Positions 9,623-16,963 of a stretch of DNA of 64,000 nucleotides are shown here, one piece after another; positions within the stretch are counted from its first letter, which is position 1, and each line of letters begins with the position of its first letter. Below the pieces are notes generated by a model. That model saw nothing but the letters and a program-made list of their open reading frames with translations, had not been told where the DNA came from and did no database searches. Both the position numbers and the translations under genes were made by a program. Source of the DNA: Aldehydirespirator sp965204415 (lineage in GTDB: Bacteria > Actinomycetota > Acidimicrobiia > Acidimicrobiales > Aldehydirespiratoraceae); the NCBI GenBank assembly GCA_965204415.1, contig CBDBEL010000002.1, forward strand, positions 248,001 to 312,000. Reading direction: 5' to 3'.

Positions 9623-10792
9623 GTGAAGGACGACTACGTCGGCAACCTCGGCGACTACGGCAAGTACGGCCTGCTACGTGCGCTCTCTGGTGTGCATCCG
9701 CCAGGGAAGCGTCTCTCGCTTGGTGTGATTTGGTATCAGACACATCCGAGAGGAGAGCCGCGAGGCAACTTTGATTATTTGGATCAAAGAAAATACAAGG
9801 ACTGCGATCCGACCCTATTCGAAGGACTGAAGGCGATTCGCGACGATTCTCGACGGAGTCTAAGGTCGATTGAAGAGAGCGGCATTCTCGGTGACGATGC
9901 CAAGTTCTTTGATGAGCGTGTGCCTCGGGACCCATCAGCGCGTGAATCGTGGTTCGATAGGGCTCTGCAAGTTGTCATGGATCAGGATGTGATTTTCTTG
10001 GATCCAAACGAGGGACTCAGCAAGAGACTAGGCCGCTCGGAGCAACACGCCACTTTCAAGGAAGTCAAGAAAATCACAGAACGTCGCAAGATTGCCATCG
10101 TCTATCACCATCATAACGGCTATCCATTAAGGAGTCGTAGCCGCGATATGGCGAAGCAGCTGCAAGATGAATTGAACCTCAAGATCCCACCCGATCCTCT
10201 CTTGTATGATCCAGCTACAACAGACTTCTATGTCTTGTTGCCGGAGGACTCTGCCGCCATCTCTACACAGAGACTGATTTACGAACGTGTGCGACAGTTC
10301 ATTGAGTGTCGAACGAACAAGTGGGCTATCCGTGGATATTTCATGTCTCGACTTGGCGATCAAACAGTCCGAGAGGCAATCGAGAACGGATTGATGGTTC
10401 TTCGAGATGGACTGGAGGAATACTTCAAGTCCAATAGTCAGGCTTTGGAAGAAGAATACGGCGACGATTGGAAGATCGGCTTATGGAACGAACTCAGTGA
10501 TGTGAAGGAAGAACACGGACCTGGTTTCTTGGGAGAGGACGATCCTAGCTTTCTTCTTCGGGCACTACGCCACGCAGTCGGTGCGGGCATCTTGACAGTA
10601 GACTTGCCCCATAAGTCTGATCTGAATCGTATTCGGACGCTACGGAACAACTGGGCACACTTTGATGAGATCGATCGAATCGACGCATGGGAGGGATTGA
10701 ATGCAATGGAGCGAGTGCTTGAGTCGATCGATGATGAGCACAGGAGTTTGTGGATGAACCACCAACGCCAGCTCCTTAAGCAGCAGGAGTGA
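9623..10792 (+). CDS. two-domain accessory protein with C-terminal HEPN-like domain
   Basis: This 389-residue protein of unknown function starts at a GTG 34 bases after nuoN. The N-terminal part opens with VGNLGDYGKYGLLRAL and has IFLDPNEGL near residue 128. I recognise this layout from uncharacterised proteins in accessory islands, but know no assigned reaction. The C-terminal part (about residues 300-375) contains DLNRIRTLRNNWAHFDEID. RNNWAH fits the R-x4-H motif of HEPN RNases, and the context resembles Swt1-type HEPN domains. The gene is clearly AT-richer than its neighbours, which suggests horizontal transfer. A defence or toxin role is inference only. Confidence 0.6.
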   Translation: MKDDYVGNLGDYGKYGLLRALSGVHPPGKRLSLGVIWYQTHPRGEPRGNFDYLDQRKYKDCDPTLFEGLKAIRDDSRRSLRSIEESGILGDDAKFFDERVPRDPSARESWFDRALQVVMDQDVIFLDPNEGLSKRLGRSEQHATFKEVKKITERRKIAIVYHHHNGYPLRSRSRDMAKQLQDELNLKIPPDPLLYDPATTDFYVLLPEDSAAISTQRLIYERVRQFIECRTNKWAIRGYFMSRLGDQTVREAIENGLMVLRDGLEEYFKSNSQALEEEYGDDWKIGLWNELSDVKEEHGPGFLGEDDPSFLLRALRHAVGAGILTVDLPHKSDLNRIRTLRNNWAHFDEIDRIDAWEGLNAMERVLESIDDEHRSLWMNHQRQLLKQQE

Positions 10793-10996
10793 ATGCCAAC
10801 CTGCTCCCCACGAGCGTGCTTTGAATGAGCACCTCCGCCGCCCGTATCTGTCGCCGATAAGCCGCACCGCCACAACATCTCGACTCTTACTCTGGGATCT
10901 TCAACAACCCGCTCCCCACGAAACCGCGAAGGCTCCATTTTACGCCTGCGACACTTGATGGGGTATTAGACGCGTCCGTGTGATAGACCTGTTATT

Positions 10997-11102
10997 GCCG
11001 TTGAACGCCGCAGGTCAGCCAACCTGCCATGCGTCATGAACCGATAGAGGACCTGGGAGTTCACGAGGCTCCCTCCGGGTCGGGCGCACGGCGTTCAACG
11101 GC
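10997..11102 (+). repeat. 106-base element with 14-base perfect inverted ends and two internal hairpins
   Basis: The ends 10997-11010 (GCCGTTGAACGCCG) and 11089-11102 are perfect inverted copies. Inside are two further hairpins: CAGGT/ACCTG at 11011-11026 and GGGAG/CTCCC at 11055-11073, the latter extended by GACC/GGTC. The whole could fold into a three-way junction, as RNA or as cruciform DNA. It ends 32 bases before the collagen-like gene, so a structured leader is one reading and a small non-autonomous mobile element another. The rest of the 10793-11134 gap shows only two copies of GCTCCCCACGA. Confidence 0.6.
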
Positions 11103-11134
11103 ATTGAACCCCAGTCCCTTCGGAGGGAGCCACC

Positions 11135-11686
11135 ATGTACTACAAGATCATCGTCTCCATCCTCACCGTCCTGCTGTTGGCAGGATGCGCCGGTCCCGCA
11201 GGTCCACGCGGCCCGCAGGGGACACCCGGCGAGGCAGGACCGCCGGGCGAACAGGGCATACCAGGAGAACCGGGACCCCAGGGTGATCCAGGAGAACCGG
11301 GACCCCAGGGCATACCAGGAGAACCGGGACCCCAGGGTGAGCCAGGAGAACCGGGACCCCAGGGTGAGCGAGGGCGTACAGGCATTCAAGGCAACCCAGG
11401 ACCGCGAGGAGCTCGTGGCGCGCAGGGACTCCCCGGTACCAGCGTCGGCACCCTGACGACGACTGAGTTAGCTGAGTTCTACCGCACCTTCATCGATGTC
11501 GGGTTGATACCGCCTGAGTGGGTCGGACCGGTATGGGCTATAACCGCACAAGGCGTTCCAGCATACTGTCAGGGTCCAGAATACGACCTGTTACCCGAAC
11601 TAGCCAATCTCTACGAGTCCATGACCTTCATACGACCGTCGATAGCCGAGATGCGACAGTATCTGAACGCGGCCTGCGCCAGTTAG
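11135..11686 (+). CDS. collagen-like lipoprotein
   Basis: This 183-residue protein has a short hydrophobic signal ending in the lipobox LLAGC (Cys18), so it should be exported and lipid-anchored. Residues 19 to about 103 are almost uninterrupted Gly-X-Y triplets rich in proline, as in bacterial collagen-like proteins that form triple helices. A 9-residue unit GEPGPQGxP is repeated four times. The C-terminal 80 residues (from TSVGTLTTTELAEF) form a non-collagenous domain I do not recognise. A strong ribosome site (CGGAGGG) lies 7 bases before the ATG. A surface or adhesive role is inferred from the family. Confidence 0.85.
   Translation: MYYKIIVSILTVLLLAGCAGPAGPRGPQGTPGEAGPPGEQGIPGEPGPQGDPGEPGPQGIPGEPGPQGEPGEPGPQGERGRTGIQGNPGPRGARGAQGLPGTSVGTLTTTELAEFYRTFIDVGLIPPEWVGPVWAITAQGVPAYCQGPEYDLLPELANLYESMTFIRPSIAEMRQYLNAACAS
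11261..11368 (+). repeat. four 27-base tandem repeats in the collagen-like gene
   Basis: Four near-identical 27-base units (CCAGGAGAACCGGGACCCCA plus 7 bases) encode GEPGPQGxP. Such in-frame minisatellites in collagen-like genes commonly vary in copy number between strains, which changes stalk length. Confidence 0.9.
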
Positions 11687-11745
11687 AGAGATTAACTATC
11701 ACCTACTATCATAGAATATAGAAGAAAGACTTGACAGATGCCTGA

Positions 11746-11991
11746 GGGGGCTTGCCGAAGTTGAGGACCAACAGGACTTAGATCCCGGCGACACCGGTGC
11801 TTCGGGTCCTGTTCGGCTACGTCACCGACGGCGCCGGGAGGAAGATCGCAGTGCTTGTCTTGGGCGGCGACAAGACGAGGCTCGGGAACCGCTGGTACCC
11901 GGCCAATGTCGCCCGAGCGCAAGACCGCATCGACGAGTGGTGCCACCGCAATCCGGGCTATACGCCTAAGGTCAGGAGAGGAGACCTGTGA
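11746..11991 (+). pseudogene. decayed HigB/RelE-type toxin gene
   Basis: Frame 1 encodes a HigB-like C-terminal half: LRVLFGYVTDGAG, then AVLVLGGDKTRLGNRWY, which matches the beta-strand core of this family. Upstream the same frame reads GGLPKLRTNRT, stop (TAG at 11779), IPATP, with another stop (TGA at 11743), so the N-terminal half is destroyed. A GTG at 11797 could still give 64 residues. The gene's TGA overlaps the ATG of the following antitoxin fragment (TGATG at 11989-11993), as in an intact higBA operon. Confidence 0.65.
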
Positions 11992-12310
11992 TGAGCGATC
12001 AGGAGCGGAGTCGTCTGCCCGTCGACGACTGTGACGACACGGAGTTGCCGGACTCTGTGTGGGAGCGGGACGCCAGTCCCGGACGCTTCTACGAGATGGT
12101 CGAGTCCCACGGGGCGACCCGAGAACGCTACGAGGAGGTCTTGGCCGAAATCGAGGCGAACCAGGCGACGCTCGCGCAGGTGCGCAAGGCCAAGTCGCTC
12201 ACGCAGAAGAACCCAACAGCTTCGTAGCTGGCGCCTGCGTGGGCCTTGGGTGGGGTGCTCCTGCAAGAACTGCGCTTGACAGCTGATCAGGGAGTCCGGC
12301 TGCCGAGTGT
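11991..12310 (+). pseudogene. internally deleted HigA-type (XRE) antitoxin
   Basis: The open part (11991-12227) is 78 residues and has the usual lead-in to an XRE helix-turn-helix, ANQATLAQVRKAKSLTQ, then breaks off at KNPTAS and a stop. A little downstream (12264-12310) another frame reads QELRLTADQGVRLPSV, which resembles the C-terminal tail of HigA proteins. An internal deletion removing most of the DNA-binding domain would explain both pieces. With the broken toxin upstream the whole module appears inactive. Confidence 0.6.
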
Positions 12311-12366
12311 CCATCATCGGTGCGGGCTAGTCTGATGCCTAGTTATTACTGTGCAGGAGTGTCCGG

Positions 12367-12648
12367 ATGAGCAACACATGGCAGGTGCAGGACGCCAAGG
12401 CTCGATTCAGCGAACTGCTGGAGACCGCCCTCGCGGAAGGGCCGCAGATCGTCACCAAACGGGGAGTCGAGGCTGCGGTGCTGGTCCCGATCGGGCAATG
12501 GCGACGCATCGAGGCCGAGACCAGGCCGACTCTCAAGGACCTGCTGCTTGCAGCCGAACCGCGTGACGAGTCACTGGTCGCGCCCGCCAGGCGGTTCCAG
12601 GGAGCCTCCGCAGCTCTTGTTGCTGGCTGCTCGAGCGCCGCCTTCTGA
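12367..12648 (+). CDS. Phd/YefM-family antitoxin, orphan
   Basis: This 93-residue protein has the Phd/YefM N-terminal DNA-binding fold: MSNTWQVQDAKARFSELLE followed by PQIVTKRGVEAAVLVP. These antitoxins bind their own promoter and neutralise a partner toxin, usually a PIN or Doc protein encoded just downstream. Here no toxin follows: a DUF429 gene starts 10 bases later. The C-terminus (GASAALVAGCSSAAF) is unlike the usual toxin-binding tail, so it may be altered by the same rearrangement that removed the toxin. Confidence 0.75.
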   Translation: MSNTWQVQDAKARFSELLETALAEGPQIVTKRGVEAAVLVPIGQWRRIEAETRPTLKDLLLAAEPRDESLVAPARRFQGASAALVAGCSSAAF

Positions 12649-12658
12649 CTGGGTAGTG

Positions 12659-13411
12659 ATGGCGACGTTCGTCGGACTCGATCTTGCGTGGGCCACGACG
12701 AACGAGTCTGGCATCTGCTGGCTTGAGGCTGAGGCTGGGACGAGTCCGACGTGCAGGCGCCTCGAAGCAGCAGCGCGAGACGGCGAGGAACTCGCTGACG
12801 AGATCGCGTCAGTCGAAGGGACCGTCGTCGTCGCCATCGACGCTCCGCTGCTCTACACGTCGGAGCGCTCAGTCGACCGTGAGATCGGACGTCGCTTCGG
12901 TCGCTACAAGGTGTCCGCCCACTCCGCGCACGCCGCCGTGAGGCAAGGATGGACAGCCGGGATCGACCTCGGCAAGGCTCTCGAATGCCGGGGCTTCAGG
13001 CTTGGTCCGGACGGCTTGCGCGGGGCCGGCGGCGAGCGCCGCGTCGTCGTAGAGGTCTACCCGCACACCATTCATGTCCGGCTCTTCGGGCTGGACGAGC
13101 GCATTCCCTACAAGCGCAAGACGGGCCGCAACGTCGACTTTCGCAGGAGCGCCATGCGGGACTACCAGCGGTATCTCGAAGCTCTGGTCGCACACGAGGC
13201 TCCCGGTTGTCTCGACAGCCCGGACGTCCGGGACGTGCTAGCTCCTCGCACGGCCGAGACAGCGAGAGGCAAAGCACTCAAGCGCTTGGAGGACAAACTC
13301 GACGGGCTCATATGCGCGATGGCTGCGTGGCTTGCATGGCGGGATCCTGACGGGTGGGAGCCGATAGGCGACCTCGACGGCTACATGCTCGTGCCGCTGC
13401 CCCCGTACTAA
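12659..13411 (+). CDS. DUF429-family predicted RNase-H-fold nuclease
   Basis: This 250-residue protein begins MATFVGLDLAWATTNESG. It has acidic residues in the usual RNase-H-like positions: LDLAW near residue 7, AIDAPLLY near residue 61, then the motif EVYPHTIHVRLFGL and a C-terminal KLDGLICAMAAW. DUF429 proteins are predicted nucleases of unknown biological role. I chose the ATG at 12659; a GTG at 12656 is possible. It lies 10 bases after the orphan antitoxin and may be co-transcribed with it. It is related in fold to the larger protein at 18212. Confidence 0.75.
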   Translation: MATFVGLDLAWATTNESGICWLEAEAGTSPTCRRLEAAARDGEELADEIASVEGTVVVAIDAPLLYTSERSVDREIGRRFGRYKVSAHSAHAAVRQGWTAGIDLGKALECRGFRLGPDGLRGAGGERRVVVEVYPHTIHVRLFGLDERIPYKRKTGRNVDFRRSAMRDYQRYLEALVAHEAPGCLDSPDVRDVLAPRTAETARGKALKRLEDKLDGLICAMAAWLAWRDPDGWEPIGDLDGYMLVPLPPY

Positions 13412-13417
13412 TCGGCC

Positions 13418-13491
13418 GCGCCCTGGTAGCCCCTTCGGTGATCGCCCTCTACCACGCTCGCATCGCCTTCTACATGCTGGAACGCTCATGA
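13418..13491 (+). pseudogene. relic of the nuoN 3' region
   Basis: Bases 13435-13452 (TCGGTGATCGCCCTCTAC) are identical to nuoN 9367-9384. The following CGCATCGC and ACATG keep register with nuoN, which reads SVIALYYYARIASHM there against SVIALYHARIAFYM here. Weaker matches extend upstream to about 13418. The relic ends at an in-frame TGA at 13489. It suggests that part of the accessory DNA between nuoN and this point arrived by a rearrangement that duplicated the nuoN end. Confidence 0.6.
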
Positions 13492-13558
13492 TGTTGAGCG
13501 GCCCGGATCTTGTGGGCAAGGTCGGCGTAGCTTCTGTAGTAGCTCGGCGTCGCTGGGT

Positions 13559-14755
13559 TCAGGCGGGCTTGGGCTTGGGGTGGCGCCAACGCCGCCAGAA
13601 GGCCAGGCCTTCGGGAACGAACCCTGGGTTGACGGTCACGCTCTCGAACTTGGGCATGTCCTCGAGCCGGGCAAGCAGGCGGTCTGCGTACTCCTCGAGC
13701 GGATGACGCTCAATCCAGCCGTCGGTATCGTCAGGCACCCAAGAGCGGATCTCGGAGACGCGTTTGCGCCAGCGGGCAGGGATGCCCTCGAGCCCGAAGC
13801 GCGCTCCCAGCACGGCGCCGGCCGGCGGGGAGTTGCTGTCGGTGTCGCCGCCCGCATTCATCACGGCAACCAGCCCCTCCTCGACGCTGGTCGGATGCTG
13901 CGACGCCCAGAGCGCGGCCGACATCGCCTTGGGCGCATAGCCAGCGGCCCTGGGCTCGTCCAAGTGGAGGTCGTCGACCCTTGCGCCCGGCGCGAACGCC
14001 GCATCGACGGCCTTGCGCACATCGTCGGGCAAATCGTCGGGCAGGTCGGTCCGGGACAGGTTGGGAGCGACGGCGCGCACGGCCGCCGTGCATCGCTCGA
14101 CCAGAGCGTCGCGTCCGAGCGGATGACCGCGCAAGCAGGCGGCGATGGTGAAGTCCGTCAGCAGGGTGGACCACACGCAGCGCTGATCCCAGTGCGTGAC
14201 GGCCGCGGAAGTCACGCTGTTGCGGGCCAGAGCCTCGTCGTCGTGCATCCAGCGCAGCGCCACCGCTCCGCAGCGCATCACTGAGCCGTTGCCAGCGCTC
14301 ACACCGCCGTGGTCCTCCCATGCGAGGCGGGCCGCATCGGTGCCCGCGGCCCCTGTGGGCTCGCGTGGCACATCGCTCGGGCGCTCGCCGAATCGCCGCC
14401 GTAACGCTCGGTAGGGGGGCTTGCCTCCGTAGCGCTCGAGCACGGCGCGAGTCAGACCGCCCATCCCCACGCCGTTGGTCTCCCCCCAGATCCAGAAGCG
14501 CTGGGCAAGATCCGCCATGTCAAGATGCCCGCTCTCCAGGCAGGCTTCAGCGAGCAGTATCGCCTGCGCGAGGTCATCGTCGTCGGGGAAGCCCTCACGG
14601 GCATAGATCTCGCGCACGGGGCCGCGGCGCGCTTGTTCCTCCCGCAGATCCTGCCACCTGCCCTCCCAGTGGAGGCCGAACAGGTTGCCTACCGCGATGC
14701 CCACCATCATCCCACGGGCACGCTCAGCCAGATCGATGTCGACGCCCCGACCCAC
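13559..14755 (-). CDS. ADP-ribosylglycohydrolase family protein
   Basis: This 398-residue member of the DraG/ADP-ribosylglycohydrolase family removes ADP-ribose from proteins or other acceptors using two magnesium ions. The metal-binding signatures are present in order: PDDDDLAQAILLAE near residue 57, GNGSVMRCGAVAL near residue 155, and GGDTDSNSPPAGAVLGA near residue 304. An N-terminal GMMVGIAVGNLFG matches the family start. The GTG at 14755 has AGGA upstream. It sits among toxin-antitoxin genes; a link to NAD-dependent toxins is possible but not shown by the sequence. Confidence 0.85.
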   Translation of the reverse strand: MGRGVDIDLAERARGMMVGIAVGNLFGLHWEGRWQDLREEQARRGPVREIYAREGFPDDDDLAQAILLAEACLESGHLDMADLAQRFWIWGETNGVGMGGLTRAVLERYGGKPPYRALRRRFGERPSDVPREPTGAAGTDAARLAWEDHGGVSAGNGSVMRCGAVALRWMHDDEALARNSVTSAAVTHWDQRCVWSTLLTDFTIAACLRGHPLGRDALVERCTAAVRAVAPNLSRTDLPDDLPDDVRKAVDAAFAPGARVDDLHLDEPRAAGYAPKAMSAALWASQHPTSVEEGLVAVMNAGGDTDSNSPPAGAVLGARFGLEGIPARWRKRVSEIRSWVPDDTDGWIERHPLEEYADRLLARLEDMPKFESVTVNPGFVPEGLAFWRRWRHPKPKPA

Positions 14756-14929
14756 AGCCCAGTCCTGTCATTGCCTGATCAGCCGTGTCCTCTCCGTGTT
14801 GAGGACCGGCACCGACCCCAAAGCAAGCGCATTGCCCGTCACCAACCTCAGTGTAGATGACACAATCCCGGCCGCTCCAGCGGTGCGTTCGAGTTCGCGT
14901 TCCTGAGCGTGGGAAGAAACACCCGTGCT

Positions 14930-15150
14930 GGCGGCCTGCTCGCCGTTGAAGTCGAACCCGGCAAGACCAGTGCTTTCTGGGCCGGCGCACTCGCGCGGCC
15001 GGCGGAAGTACGAGGAGAGACACCCGACCATCTGCGGAGCGCTGACGAGATAGTGGCCGTCGGCCTCCAGCACGGCAGCCGCACACCACCGCTTCTTCGG
15101 ATCCTTGCTCAAGTCGGCGTGCGCGACCAGCGCAGGCTTGCGTATGGACT
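14930..15150 (-). pseudogene. fragment A of the HTH-RNase-H-like protein family
   Basis: Read on the minus strand, this segment encodes HADLSKDPKKRWCAAAVLEADG and GLAGFDFNG, matching residues of the intact relative at 18212-19624 (HADWSKDPKKRWYAAA, LAGFDFPIGLP). Similarity stops abruptly after FDFNG, and the N-terminal helix-turn-helix domain is missing. It is the downstream partner of the 139-residue gene at 15263, and the same pair is repeated at 16923-17991. It is clearly a decaying duplicate. Confidence 0.7.
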
Positions 15151-15262
15151 TGCCTCCCGTGGGCTGAAGTCGGGTGTTAGCCGGTGGGTACTCGGTTGTC
15201 GGGCAGGTGAAAGCGCAGGGCTATGCCGGCGGAGCGGCGATCGCTGATGGCGTGCCTGCTCG

Positions 15263-15682
15263 TCATTCTGGATGGGTCTTGATGGAACTCTCAGCCACAC
15301 GCAGCAGCATCTCGATGACCCATTCGACTGACTCGATCGTCTCGGCTGCCACCTTCGGGGCTTGGCGCTCGCCGCATGTGGCCCACTGCCAGTAGCAGGT
15401 GGTCTCGCGGCGGCCGGCCATCAAGAACAGGGTCGGCACCCACCATCCGCTGTGCTCCCGCGCCCCGGACAGGACCACGCAAGGCAGGTCGGCATGGGGC
15501 TCAGCCACTACCGCTCCGGGTCCCCTCCGCGACCACTCGAACCGCCATGACCCGTCGACCATGTCCTCCAGCCAGCTTGCCGCGGCCGCCTCAGCGTCGC
15601 CGCGGTCAGCAGTGCCGACGGACTGGAAGACCTCGGCCGCGACTGGCGCCAACGGCAACTCCACCACGGCCTGAGAAGCCAT
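15263..15682 (-). CDS. 139-aa protein of unknown function (duplicate copy A)
   Basis: This is a soluble 139-residue protein with no family I recognise. Visible features are an acidic, alanine-rich N-terminal helix region, a tryptophan-rich middle (GSWRFEWSRRGPG, SGWWVPTLFLMAG, CYWQWATCGE) and a C-terminal helix ending SSIKTHPE. A second copy lies at 17497-17991 with about 90 percent nucleotide identity but a one-base frameshift. This copy A keeps the full frame and is the reference version. No RBS or function can be assigned with confidence. Confidence 0.5.
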   Translation of the reverse strand: MASQAVVELPLAPVAAEVFQSVGTADRGDAEAAAASWLEDMVDGSWRFEWSRRGPGAVVAEPHADLPCVVLSGAREHSGWWVPTLFLMAGRRETTCYWQWATCGERQAPKVAAETIESVEWVIEMLLRVAESSIKTHPE

Positions 15683-15816
15683 GGGCTCACGCTAGCCGCC
15701 TGCCATCTCGACACGTCCGCGGCCAGATTGCAGACAGCTCCGACGAGATCGGCGTCGAAGCGCCAGACCAACCCGGCCGGCGGATCGAGGATCGGCCCAG
15801 AGGACCTCGCCTCGTG

Positions 15817-16023
15817 CTACCACTCAGGCGCGGTGCGAGTTGCGAGTCGGGCTGCGGACTCGATGAGTGCAGGATCCTCCGGCAGGCGGAGGTACGCCTC
15901 GATCAAGCGCCGGTCGGCGGCCAGCCGCTCGCTGGGATCGCCGCTGGGCAGTTCGTCGGCATCGGGCTGGGAATGTGCGAGGAGCGGGCCGGAACTTGGG
16001 TCGGTCGGGCATGGCGTGGACAA
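15817..16023 (-). CDS. small hypothetical ORF after a BrnT-like toxin relic
   Basis: This 68-residue ORF ends in RRLIEAYLRLPEDPALIES and ATRTAPEW, which reads like the C-terminus of a real protein. Its first bases overlap a 43-base block (about 15989-16032) that matches the 3' end of the toxin gene at 19629 with two mismatches (encoding RIVHAMPxRPKFRP). It may therefore be the remains of a gene once placed behind another copy of that toxin. No function is known and the start is uncertain. Confidence 0.3.
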   Translation of the reverse strand: MSTPCPTDPSSGPLLAHSQPDADELPSGDPSERLAADRRLIEAYLRLPEDPALIESAARLATRTAPEW

Positions 16024-16053
16024 TGCGCGCCTCGGTGGTTCTTGTCCGACGTG

Positions 16054-16383
16054 CTACGGGGCTTCGTCGTCTATCTGTGAGAAATTGGTGATGGCGATCT
16101 CGCCTTCGGGGAACTCGGCGACGATCTTCAACTGTCCGCCGACGGCCTCAACGTAGGAGCGAAGGCTTGAGACGTACACGTCGGCGCGCTGTTCCATCTT
16201 GGCGACCGCGGGCTGGCTCACCTTCAGCCTCTCCGCGAGCTCCTGCTGTGTCAGTGCCCGGGCGCGTCGAAGCTCGTGCAGCGGCATCCGCGCGAGGAGA
16301 TCACGCTTGATGGCGTCGATGCGGCGTCGGCGGTCCGGCGCAAGATCCTTGGTCAGTTCCTGGAACGGGTGCCGTCCACTCAT
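16054..16383 (-). CDS. higA: HigA-type XRE antitoxin
   Basis: This is a 109-residue antitoxin with a helix-turn-helix (ALTQQELAERLKVSQPAVAK, about residues 43-62) followed by the typical tail YVEAVGGQLKIVAEFPEGEI. HigA proteins bind their own operator and neutralise the HigB mRNA-cleaving toxin. Its ATG overlaps the toxin stop as ATGA (16380-16383), so it is coupled to the upstream toxin frame. The gene is intact, in contrast to its partner. Confidence 0.85.
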   Translation of the reverse strand: MSGRHPFQELTKDLAPDRRRRIDAIKRDLLARMPLHELRRARALTQQELAERLKVSQPAVAKMEQRADVYVSSLRSYVEAVGGQLKIVAEFPEGEIAITNFSQIDDEAP

Positions 16384-16754
16384 TCGATCAGTCCTTCCTG
16401 TCGCAGTTCGTCGAGATGCTCGTCGTAGAGATCGTCGGCCACCGGGACGTACTCTTCGTAGAAGCGGTCGTTGCCAGCCTTGTCGCCGCCGATGAGCAGG
16501 ATCGAGGTGCGTCTCGGGTCGAACGCGTAGAAGACGCGGATGGGTCTGCCTGCGCTCTGCGCCCGGAGTTCGCGCATGACGCCATGGCGTGAACTCCTGA
16601 TGCTCGACGAGTACGGGTGCGGCTGGTTGGGGCCGACGTCCGCGAGCAGCTCCACCCTGGCGGCAACATCGTCTTGCTAGCCCTCTGCGAGTGCCTGCCA
16701 CCACTTCTTGAACTCATCGGTGTGCTCGACCTCCCGGGGCACGACCGGCAGCAT
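16380..16754 (-). pseudogene. higB: HigB/RelE-family toxin interrupted by an amber codon
   Basis: From the ATG at 16754 the frame reads MLPVVPREVEHTDEFKKWW through QALAEG, then TAG at 16679-16677, then QDDVAARVELLADVGPNQP and onwards without further stops. The rest contains GRPIRVFYAFDPRRT and ILLIGGDKAGNDRFYEEY, the beta-strand core of HigB. Without the stop it would be a normal full-length toxin of about 124 residues. Restart at the GTG at 16655 would lose 33 residues, including the first helices. The antitoxin downstream is intact. Inactivation by one nonsense mutation is the simplest explanation. Confidence 0.8.
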
Positions 16755-16855
16755 ATAACCTCTAGGGAATATCAGCGTAGCGCTGGGCGGGTTCTTCCGG
16801 CAAGGTTCCTCGGCCGAGGCCGTCGCCGCAGCCTCGACCGCCTGAGGCATTCGTC

Positions 16856-16963
16856 ATGGCCTTGGTCAATGCGCTGGAGCGCCACGGCCGCGAGCTGGGC
16901 GATCCGGAGTGCCATCCCGTCGTCACCGCGAGGCACGCGGCTGACTGTTCCGCCGTGCCCTGA
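16856..16963 (+). pseudogene. possible toxin N-terminal fragment
   Basis: A 35-codon frame begins MALVNALERHGRELGDPECH and continues PVVTARHA, wording I associate with the first half of HigB-like toxins of actinobacteria. It then runs into the broken end of the neighbouring pseudogene. It is on the opposite strand to the modules around it. The call rests on recall of family wording only. Confidence 0.3.

Noticed and set aside
10997..11102. Integron attC site
   Set aside because: GTTGAAC and GTTCAAC fit the loose core consensus, but the inner boxes do not pair as in attC, there is no integrase, and no second site or cassette array is visible.
11258..11368. CRISPR array
   Set aside because: The regular 27-base repeats have no unique spacers and are coding collagen-like units. 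No cas genes are present.
11140..11389. Minus-strand open frames rich in SPWGPGSPG opposite the collagen-like gene
   Set aside because: They are the antisense of the Gly-X-Y repeat. The plus frame has signal peptide, lipobox and ribosome site.
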